Shown piece after piece: positions 55,741-64,000 of a stretch of DNA of 64,000 nt. The notes under the pieces were generated by a model. That model saw only the letters and a program-made list of their open reading frames with translations, was not told the origin of the DNA and did not search any database. How positions within the stretch are numbered: position 1 is the stretch's first letter; every line of letters begins with the position of its first letter. The DNA comes from Pilaira anomala (taxonomy: Eukaryota > Mucoromycota > Mucoromycetes > Mucorales > Mucoraceae). The stretch is from contig JAIXMQ010000070.1 of assembly GCA_025716855.1 (NCBI GenBank), positions 1 to 64,000 on the forward strand. The letters are read 5' to 3'. The position numbers and the translations under genes are program-made.

Positions 55741-56349
55741 GGTATCGACCTCAAGAACCATCACGTTAAGAACTCTAACCGTACTGCTCCCAAGTCCGAG
55801 AACGTCTACTTGGCCTTGCTCGTCAAGGTAAGACATTAATATGAATATACAAATTTTAAAAATAATCAATGAAAACTAATTTTTTATTAATAGTTGTACC
55901 GTTTCCTTGCTCGTCGTACCGATGCCAACTTCAACAAGGTTGTCTTGAAGCGTCTCTTTATGTCTCGTGTTAACCGTCCCCCCGTCACCGTTTCTCGTAT
56001 TGTCAAGAACGCCAAGGGTAACAACACTGTTGTTGTTGTCGGTACCGTCACTGATGACTCTCGTCTCTTGGACCTCCCCAAGCTCTCTGTTGCTGCTCTT
56101 CACTTCACCAAGACCGCCAAGGCTCGTATCTTGAAGGCTGGTGGTGAAGTCTTGACTTTGGATCAATTGGCTCTCCGTGCCCCCACTGGTGCTAACACCA
56201 TCCTTGTCCGTGGTGCCAAGAACTCTCGTGAGTCCGTCAAGCATTTCGGTATGGGTCCCCATAAGAACAAGAAGCCTTTCGTTCGTTCCAAGGGTAGAAA
56301 GTTCGAAAAGGCTCGTGGTAAGCGTGCTTCTCGTGGTTTCAAGGTCTAA
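55741..56349 (+). CDS. RPL18: 60S ribosomal protein eL18
   Basis: A large-subunit ribosomal protein. The recognised exons are 55741-55827 and 55894-56349. They encode [19 protein letters not shown], then [30 protein letters not shown], and the C-terminal [19 protein letters not shown] plus [12 protein letters not shown], all typical of eL18. Codon choice (CGT, CTC, GTC, AAG) is strongly biased, as expected for a highly expressed gene. The initiator Met is missing. The acceptor directly precedes the Gly codon, so the first exon probably ends with ATG. The only upstream ATG followed by GT that I see within 530 bp is 55210-55212 (ATG|GTAATA), implying an intron of about 528 nt. That first exon is uncertain. 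Confidence 0.93.
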
Positions 56350-57118
56350 ACAATTCTCCTTTTGGCCTACAAGTTTTTTAACAAGTTGTTTTTCCATTTC
56401 TTTTTATAAAATTAAAATTAAAATACCTTGGAAAATGACTTTTTTTTAAAGATCATTTTAACAAAATCCCAATTTTTAAATCATCTTCTTTGTTATTTAA
56501 TTTTTTCTGTGTTTGTTGTGTTTCATGCAAAAAAAAATAGTACACTGTCCATACTGCTACAAGAAATTTCCTCTTTATCTTTTGTCTGTGCATGTTTTAC
56601 TTTTTTACATGATCAGATAATTGCTTATATTTTTTGTATACATAGATACTATAATATCAATTGCTAAAGGAAGACTTGTTTGTTCGAATCATAAGCGATG
56701 CAGATATTGCTCATAGAGAATGATACTATGCATTCATTTTTTAAACCTTGGTGATATGATTCTCTTTTTAATTGAAATCAATATCATAGATGAAAACGTA
56801 GGTAATAAATTAAATCAGGAGGGCAGTAACGCTTAACCCATATTGTTGTTTAGATACATACATAATAATATATTTTTAGAAATAGACAGGTCTAGTTAGT
56901 ACTGGTATTATTAAAACCATATCTGCAATGATATCTACTTTACACTAAAACAAATGACAAATTGAAGGAAAAGGGTGCTTTCTGCAACTAATTTTTCGCC
57001 TAATTCAATATAAGGCGTTTTTTGTAACTAGCTAATACCTTTTCTCCTTATTTCAAGGAATAAAGTTTGTACTTGATCTAATTTGGTATTATTGCTTGGT
57101 TTGTTTATTCTGATACGA
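56350..57118. other. intergenic
   Basis: The 3' flank of eL18 and upstream region of the next gene. AT-rich, with no gene recognised. Confidence 0.5.
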
Positions 57119-57150
57119 AGGGGCTTGCTTTTTTTCTATAGGTATAAATA
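57119..57150 (+). promoter_or_regulatory. STRE-like AGGGG and TATA box
   Basis: AGGGG at 57119-57123 matches the yeast stress-response element core. TATAAATA at 57143-57150 is a good TATA box about 117 bp before the start codon. Both fit a stress-inducible gene, but function in this organism is inferred. Confidence 0.45.
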
Positions 57151-57266
57151 ATAAAAAAAAAAGTTGATCTTTTTTGAAGTGTTTTCTTTTTCTTTAAGCA
57201 TTTCTTACATTAAACCTTTTCTTTTAATATACTTCCCCTTATACTCTTTTAAAAAAAATATCCAAC

Positions 57267-58382
57267 ATGAATTACCGCGTAGATAAACGCGTGGATGAAG
57301 TCATCAATGAATTCTTTACGGATTGTCCTTACGGTCGTAAAGCTATTTCTGAATGCCCTGCTCTTTCTGGCCATGGAGAAAACAAGAAAATCTCTGAAAA
57401 TTATGCCAGCCAATTTTTTAATGAATGTCCTTATGGTAAACGTGCTCAGAAGCAATGTCCTTATGGCCGTAGATTATCTAGTGATTGTTCCAAATATCAT
57501 CCTGACTTTGTTGACCAATATTTCATGAAATGTCCCAGTGGACGTAAAGCAGCTGAAGAATGCCCTTATGGTAAGGAAGTTCTTGAAAAGGGAAAAAGTT
57601 ATGATCATGGTAAGGAAATTGTTGAGAAAGCAAGAGGTTACGATCATCATCATAGCGGCCCTTCAAAGCACTCGGATTTCGCTAAAGAGTTTTTCTCTGA
57701 ATGTCCTTATGGAAAGCGTGCTACTGCAGAATGCCCTTATGCTCGTGAAATTCTTGCTAAAAATAATTGTACAAACGATTCAACTATTCACCCTCATCAT
57801 CACAGAAATAGCAAGCAATTTGATGAATTTTTCACTGAGTGTCCTTATGGTCGTAAAGCAGCAGAAGAATGTCCTTATGGTCATGAAGTTCTTGAAAAAG
57901 CAGGGATTCCTGTTCCTCCTTTGAAAATTCACACGGATGATACCTCAACCAAGTGCCCCTTTGCTTCTATGGCTGGCGGAGATGAGAAATCAAAGTGTCC
58001 TGCTGGTGGTCTTATGCCCCAAAGCGAAAAGTGTCCTATTAGTCCTAACTACAAAAAGACATTGACTCCAGCTGTAGACTTTTATGAAAACGATAAGGAG
58101 TTTAAGCTTTTTGTTGAGCTTCCGGGTATAGATAAAAGTAATGTTAAAGTAGATGTTAAAGATAAGGTTTTGAATTTGACAGCTGAAAGTAAACCTATTT
58201 CTGATTTGGCTAATGAAAATCCACATTTTACTGAAAGAAAGTTTGGCGTTTATTCCCGTTCGATCTCACTTCCTAATAATGTCTGCTTGAAAAAAGTAGA
58301 AGCTAAAATGGATAACGGTATTCTTACTATTACTATTCCCAAAGGCGAACCTACTGTTGTTACGACTATAACCATCAAATAA
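57267..58382 (+). CDS. Cys-Pro-repeat protein with alpha-crystallin (Hsp20) domain
   Basis: An intronless gene of 371 aa. Residues about 270-371 form an alpha-crystallin domain typical of small heat-shock chaperones: FKLFVELPGIDKSNVKVDV, VLNLTAESK, FGVYSRSISLPNNV and MDNGILTITIPKGE. Residues 1-265 are unlike any sHSP N-terminus I know. There are five repeats of the form FFTECPYGRKAAEECPYG, each with paired Cys-Pro motifs 8-10 residues apart, separated by His/Lys-rich spacers. They are followed by KCPFA, KCPAG and KCPIS. In total 13 Cys-Pro dipeptides occur. Cys-Pro is the core of heme-regulatory motifs and KCPF is a common form; zinc or redox roles are equally possible. An STRE-like element and TATA box precede it. 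The chaperone domain is certain; the sensing role is a hypothesis. Confidence 0.88.
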   Translation: MNYRVDKRVDEVINEFFTDCPYGRKAISECPALSGHGENKKISENYASQFFNECPYGKRAQKQCPYGRRLSSDCSKYHPDFVDQYFMKCPSGRKAAEECPYGKEVLEKGKSYDHGKEIVEKARGYDHHHSGPSKHSDFAKEFFSECPYGKRATAECPYAREILAKNNCTNDSTIHPHHHRNSKQFDEFFTECPYGRKAAEECPYGHEVLEKAGIPVPPLKIHTDDTSTKCPFASMAGGDEKSKCPAGGLMPQSEKCPISPNYKKTLTPAVDFYENDKEFKLFVELPGIDKSNVKVDVKDKVLNLTAESKPISDLANENPHFTERKFGVYSRSISLPNNVCLKKVEAKMDNGILTITIPKGEPTVVTTITIK

Positions 58383-59179
58383 CAATGGTAGAACTTTTTT
58401 TTTTTTTTGACACCCTAAATCTGTTTACGGTTTAATAAATGCTACGTTTATTTTCGGTATCTAACAAATTATGAATTATGAAATCCTTATTTCTCAAAAT
58501 TTAAAGAAAAATGTATCTATATGATATATTAAAAATTAAGATTTTGTTTTATTTAACTAATAACTGGATATAAAAAAAAAAGTGTTTCTCTTGGTTCTCA
58601 AAGTAATTATAAAAATTACAATGATACTAACAGGACAACAGCCACGAGAAGGCGGAAACACATCTGGTCCCAAAAATATTACCGCTTGTAAAGTGTTAGT
58701 TAATGCAATAAAACCCAGATACGATCAACTGGATCTGCCCATGCAAGCATATTGTTAGACATCCGGAGACATCTCGCGGTCTGACCCGCCACTAACTAAC
58801 GAACCTATTCATTCGTCCAACAAGTAGAAGATTCATAAACCACTCGACTAACGAGACATACAATCAAGACATCCCGCTCTTACTACTTATTTTCCGTACC
58901 GGTACCAACAAGCAAAGAATTTTGATTATAGAACAAGGCGCACCGGTCAAGGGTCCTTGCTTCCTTCTCGCCTGAGCCGAAGCCCAACTTGTATGATACC
59001 AGCATATTCATCATCATAGGCCCATGCTTTACACTCAATGAGGTTGTTACGATTACCACAAAACGGAGGATACATGCCCAGACTACCCAGAACTTTTGAC
59101 CAGCGAAATCATCACATTTGATACCAAGAACCAGAGCTACCAAATAAGACTTCCAGACAACGAACTGCACTTGCTCTTC
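58383..59179. other. outer flank of the inverted-repeat region
   Basis: AT-rich to about 58620, then clearly more GC-rich to 59180. A minus-strand 95-codon frame at 58883-59170 (ALVLGIKCDDFAGQKFWVV) lacks supporting features and is not called. The GC-rich part may be the outer section of the inverted-repeat arm. Confidence 0.4.
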
Positions 59180-60119
59180 AATACACTACCACTTCACCAT
59201 CACGCATTGGCTGCATTACTCCGAAGTACACCAGATCCCCCAGTCTTCCCCCTTTGATAAGTATCCCTCATCAGTGGTGCAGCCACCCAACACTAGTTCA
59301 TGCCTACAATATCTTGAGCTATGTACAGTACAACCAAGAGGTGAATAACACTTCAGCGAGCAGTCTTGTAGCAACACTACTCCTAAGAAATCAAAAGTCT
59401 ATAAATAGTATGCATCGTTAGTACTAGCAACCTTTTCATATAAATACAGTGGCCTCCCCGACGACTTCTACGCAGAATGATGGGGTATAACCTTTGAAAG
59501 ACCTATGGTGAGCCGGTTCTGCATTCCTTGCTCTTTGACCTGTGATTTTTTGCTAAAGTCTATCTTGTCTAGACTTGGTAAGGGGCTTATGGAATGGAAG
59601 CTTTACTCTTTTCTCGGCCACCCTCTGTCTTGGAAGTGTCTTGCACCGATGGAAACCAAAGTATCAGCCATTTTTTTATTTTTATTTTTTTTTTTTTATT
59701 TTTTTTTTATTTTTTTTTTTTTTTAATTTTTTTTTTTTTTTTTAATTTTTTTTTTTTTTTTTGTATGTACAGTTTTGTTACAATGTCCAGCATTTATAAA
59801 AAGAGATATTTACAGCTTGAATATATGTACAAATTTTTGGTATGGCCAGCATCCATGAGGAGAGATATTTACAGGATAAAGTTATATACAAAGTTTTTAC
59901 AATGACCAGCATTCATGAGAGATATTATTTACAGGTTTAAAGACAATGACCAGCATTCATGAGAGTTATGTACAAGTTTGAGACAATGGCCAGCATTCGT
60001 AAGTTTGAAAATATATACAGGTATTTGACAACAACATTTTGGGTATTTACAGAAGATATGTACAGAGTTGTTTTTGATGAGAATTTCAATATATACAAGT
60101 TTGTCCAAAATGACCAGCA

Positions 60120-60153
<34 letters not shown>

Positions 60154-60472
60154 TTTTTTTTGATTTTTTTAATTTTTTTTGATTTTTTTTTGTTTTTTTT
60201 TTTTTTTTTTTTATGTACTGTTTTTTGACAATGACCAGCATTCATGAAAAGATTTTATATACAGGATTTGACAATGACCAGCATTCAGAAGAGAGATATT
60301 TACAATTTGAGGATATATACAAGGTTGGATACAATAATGGCCAGCATTAGTAAGTTTGAAGAGTATGTACAAGTTTTAGACAACAGGAGAGAGTATTTAC
60401 AGAAGAAGATATATACAGAATTGTTGTTGTTGAAAGAAGGAGATATATACAATTTTTTTTGAAATGACCAGC

Positions 60473-60548
<76 letters not shown>

Positions 60549-60569
60549 TTTATTTTTTTTTTTTTTTTT

Positions 60570-60601
<32 letters not shown>

Positions 60602-61150
60602 ATTATTTTTTTTTTTTTTTTTTTTTTTGGCTGACTGATACTTTAGATCCACCGGCAAAGGCACCAACACTTCAGAGAATGACCGAGAAAAAAGCAAACC
60701 TAAAATCCCGTAAGCCCCTTACCAAGACTATACAAGATGAACAATAACAAAACGCCACAGGAAAAAGATCAAGGAATACAGAACCAATTCATACGATGAA
60801 GAGCTCAGGCCCAACAAAGATTATACCAGCTGCCACCTACCACCATTCTGCTCCACCACAGACAAAAGAACGCACCATATCCATATGAAAGGGTCACCAG
60901 CACCTCCGCAACACCATTTATAGAACAGATGATCGCCTAGGTATCATCATGCTACTACAATCCCACAAGCTTCCATGTTAAGCACATTGAGAAGTACCGC
61001 GGTTCACTCAAGACGTAAATAAGCAATTCCTAGCGCTGTACACCACATCAGAGAAATACAAATCAAAGAGAGTCAACCGGTTTCACTAGCATACCCCGTC
61101 GTAACCATCACCACGTACGCAACTGGGTGGCCTCTTTGTGTATAAGAGAT
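59180..61150. mobile_element. foldback-like element: large imperfect inverted repeat
   Basis: The arms at about 59180-59688 and 60629-61150 are inverted, diverged copies of each other. Matching blocks include TGGCTGATACTTT / GGCTGACTGATACTTT, CCATAAGCCCCTTACCAAG / CGTAAGCCCCTTACCAAG, AAAGAGCAAGGAATGCAGAACC / AAAGATCAAGGAATACAGAACC, and CCATCATTCTGC / CCACCATTCTGC. The arms are richer in GC than the genome around them. The 940-bp centre is simple and minisatellite sequence. The plan (long inverted arms, repetitive core, no transposase) fits foldback transposons. Target duplications were not identified and the outer limits are uncertain. Confidence 0.6.
59689..60628 (+). repeat. poly-T blocks and CCAGCATTC minisatellite
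   Basis: Ten copies of GACCAGCATTCATGA or close variants are spaced 40-120 bp apart, alternating with AGAGATATTTACAGG and ATATATACAAG motifs. Three poly-T-rich blocks (about 59680-59762, 60120-60210, 60473-60628) divide the array. The last is about 155 bp of nearly pure T. Confidence 0.85.
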
Positions 61151-61883
61151 GAGCCGCCGTCCTTCCATCTACACCTAGTAAGAACCAGACCAGTATCAAA
61201 CTTCAGATTGCGATCTACTCGCCAGATACATCTACACCTTCCTTCCGCCGCCATAAAAGTAGGTTTCGCTTGAGTACGGTTTAGAGAAGAAGGAAGAAAG
61301 GAAAAAAAAAAAAAAAAAAAAAAAAAACAAGAAAAAAAAATTTTTTATATCAAAAGTAAACATTGACAGTTTTTCTTGTTATTTCATGTTCTGGTTGGAT
61401 GGTCACTCTATGTCGTGTGTATTACATCATACCATAACGCCAATACACTGTATGAATATATATGAGGCTTACACACTTGTCAAAGGATAATTTCAACATC
61501 GTTCTTAAAACAGTAATTTTTTTATGCAACAGCTTTTTTTTTTTTTTTTTTTTTTTTTCAAGCACATAAAATCCTTTTGAAGTTATTTTTACTCTGGAAG
61601 CATGTGTTTTTTTTTTTGATTGCTCGATCACAACATCTGCCATTAAGACTACACAAAACTTTATAAGGTATTTCTAATTGTTCGTGTTGAGCAAATAGAG
61701 ATCTTAATTACATACAACAAGCAGCCAAGAAAAAAAAAATTAAAGTGGTAACTTCAAATCTTTAAAAAAATCAAAAATTATAATTTATTAGTTAAAATAC
61801 ATAGTAAATGTATGTAAGTTATTAGGTATTATATGCCGATAAATAGATCGGGTTAAATTGTATTTGTTGTAGTTAAAGGCTAA
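61151..61883. other. intergenic
   Basis: Contains an A-rich tract near 61302-61340 and a T run near 61533-61558. No gene is recognised. Confidence 0.5.
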
Positions 61884-63057
61884 TTAGCTTGAGTTGGTAT
61901 CATTGTTAATATCTTTATGGGTATATTCTTCTTGTTGACTGTTATCGATTGTTTCAGCAAATTTTTCTTGAGTTGAATTGAGTCTATAGCTACCATATGC
62001 TGATACAGTTGAAACCGATCTTCGATTGAACGATGCTCTACTTTTGGAAAACATAGATCTGATTAATTTATTATCAGGTGAAGGGGGTGATCTTGGAGGT
62101 ATTGAATGTTTGGGAGGACTTAAGGGTGTCATGACTATGTTGTCCGAGACATTCTCATGTGCTCTCGAAGAAGTTCTTACTGGTAAATTACGACTATTTA
62201 TAATTCTGGTTATCATTTCTTTCGAAGATGGATGGTCCTTTGAAGTATATATATTATTTGAATAAGAAGCCAAGTCTGTTATTTTGTTACCGTTTGCAAA
62301 ATTTATGGCGCGACTGCTTGGAGGATAAGTTTCCTCTGCTTCTAATTCTTTAGGTTTTTTGCTACTACTCTCTCCTTTACAATTGATGGCTGAAATGGTA
62401 TTCACTTTAGTTTCATGAGTATGATTCTCTTCTAATCTGGATAATTCATCTGATTCAATGTCTTCCTTGGTACGCCGAGGGTGAAATATAAAAATCTAAT
62501 AAAGAGAGATAGTTTACAACGATATTTAGCTATATATTGTATACATTTTGATTTATATTTTTTTTTCTTTTCTTTTTACTTACACCAATCACCCACATTA
62601 ATGCGGCACACGTATTACAATTAGCCATTAAAAAATCTGTTCCGATTTTGCTTTTTGCAATAACAGTCTCTGGAGTTAAAGCATCGATACAGAGAATGGT
62701 TAATGTCAAAGCATAACAACACAGAACTACCGAAAGAAGCATATTCATTTCTTGAAAATAAGTCAATCTTTCAATAACATAATTATTGTGGCCCAAACTA
62801 TGAAATAGTTCTATCATTTTTCTAAAGCGTCTATGAGAACGAATACCCAAACTTGCAATAATCAGACCTAAAAAAAAAAGGGGGGGGTGAATTATTCTTA
62901 AATAATTATCTTTAAATTTTAAGTTTTTACCTTCTGCAGCATATGCTAATAGAGGAACAGTTTCTCTTAACAATTCACTTTTACGAAAAACATATTGTAG
63001 CACCGGAAATGTTGCTCCACTTCCAATCGCCCTATGAAATATATGTTTGTCAACGTT

Positions 63058-63091
<34 letters not shown>

Positions 63092-63496
63092 GAGTCTCAT
63101 CTGTTTCCAAGCATTTTACCAAAGGATGTAAAGCTTAAACTCGAGAGAAGTCATGAAAGATCTTTTAGCAACGGTATTTGAGAGATAATTCCAAAAACAT
63201 TGTAACAAAATAAGCACGCCAGCTTGCATCGACAAATTGACACATTCGACATAATCCACAGACTACTATCCATACTGGGTTTAAAACATGTCGATTTTTT
63301 TTTTTAATAAAACTTGGAAATGTAACAGTACCTGAGCGGCAGCTTTGTGTTCTGCGGACCAATATTCAAAAGGTTTAGCTACAATTGTTGTGGTTCCTGG
63401 AATCATTACATACTTCTCAGAGTACTTAATCCATGTCAGTACGACATCTATTGATTTTCACATTATTAATATTTATCTTTGGGGAATTTTTTTTTC

Positions 63497-63528
<32 letters not shown>

Positions 63529-64000
63529 CAAGAGGCTTGCATCAATAACATCAGTATATACATGATGGTTATAATTGTTCGTAACTCTCCATCCAATATT
63601 TTTTTTGGGTGAAGACATCTGAATCTATCACTTTTCCAGACTTTAATTAAAAGAAAGGATGCCATGTATATCCATATTCCACATCTTTCTATTTTATCAA
63701 TTTTTAGTTGTTTTTTTTTTTATGTTGTAGAGTCATATTTTTTAAAAAAAAAATGCATAAAATAACATACGAAGATATGAAAAATCACTATTATATAAAA
63801 TATTTAGCACTTCTCTTGAGTAAAAGAAAATCAATTCTATAATTTGTATATTTATAATACCTAAAATGTGTCATCAAAAATTACTATTTTATTTTTATAA
63901 AAAAAAAATTAAAGGAAAGAAGGTATAAATCTTTTCAGAATAATACAAGAAAATGATTACCAATGGTTGTTACAACCTTCAATCCATCAACGGGAACGGT
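61884..64000 (-). CDS. polytopic membrane protein, partial (5' end outside window)
   Basis: Exons, all frame-consistent, are 64000-63961 (partial), 63688-63527, 63447-63332, 63262-63120, 63031-62931, 62867-62584 and 62495-61884. Hydrophobic segments include IITIMYILMLLMQASW, MQAGVLILLQCFWNYLS, a weaker one around LIIASLGI, MLLSVVLCCYALTLTILCI and CAALMWVIGIFIF, giving about five to seven passes. The last 190 residues form a hydrophilic Ser/Asn/Pro-rich tail (PPRSPPSPD, MFSKSRASFNRRSVS) and are probably cytosolic. Layout recalls seven-pass receptors or membrane scaffolds, but I recognise no family. The transcription start and N-terminus lie beyond 64000. Confidence 0.7.

Noticed and set aside
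55876..56397. Long antisense frame over eL18
   Set aside because: A shadow of the highly biased codon usage of the ribosomal protein gene.
58883..59170. Minus-strand 95-codon frame as a membrane protein
   Set aside because: No partner exons, no recognised motif, and it lies in the flank of the inverted-repeat structure.

Overview
This is eukaryotic, AT-rich DNA with long A/T homopolymer runs. Its genes carry short introns (about 50-100 nt, GTAAGT-like donors, pyrimidine-rich acceptors). The conserved gene set (TAF12, LSM14/Scd6, Dcd1, eL18, alpha-arrestin) is fungal. Fanzor, Crypton, Tc1/mariner and Ty3 relics next to expanded unnamed nuclease-like families suggest an early-diverging fungus, most likely Mucoromycota (Mucorales). 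That placement is inference; no marker gene was searched.

Layout. 1-7 kb: gene-poor, with decayed repeats and a CACTA/Tnp2-like transposase relic. 7.1-8.8 kb: a four-exon NCS2 nucleobase permease of UraA type. 9.7-16.2 kb: two near-identical, inverted, broken Tc1/mariner copies flanking an intact nine-exon nuclease-like gene and a GC-rich tandem dimer. 17.1-19.2 kb: an eight-repeat acidic protein with no recognised family. 21.7-24.3 kb: an Rpn-like pseudogene and a Crypton tyrosine-recombinase gene with a truncated second copy. 25.0-38.7 kb: mostly host genes: LSM14/Scd6, a polytopic GT31-like glycosyltransferase, an alpha-arrestin, a small PPSY membrane protein and an aldo-keto reductase. 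39.2-41.3 kb: a decayed Fanzor (eukaryotic TnpB). 42.6-49.7 kb: a nuclease-like gene split by a very young 5.2-kb Ty3 retrotransposon with identical LTRs and a 4-bp target duplication. 50-52 kb: a minisatellite and a second Rpn-like relic. 52.3-58.4 kb: a compact host block with dCMP deaminase divergent from TAF12, eL18, and an alpha-crystallin protein with thirteen Cys-Pro motifs. 59.2-61.2 kb: a large imperfect inverted repeat around a poly-T/minisatellite core. 61.9-64 kb: a polytopic membrane protein that runs off the right edge.

The host genes cover transcription initiation (TAF12), mRNA decapping and translation repression (LSM14), dTMP precursor supply (Dcd1), nucleobase uptake (NCS2), translation (eL18) and Rsp5/Nedd4-type ubiquitin adaptor functions (arrestin, PPSY protein). 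The most unusual finding is the Cys-Pro-repeat small heat-shock protein at 57.3-58.4 kb. Next are the eight-repeat acidic protein, the retrotransposon-split gene, the transposon-bracketed nuclease-like gene and the foldback structure. Exon limits were set by eye from splice signals, frame continuity and family motifs; no alignment, search or transcript evidence was available.
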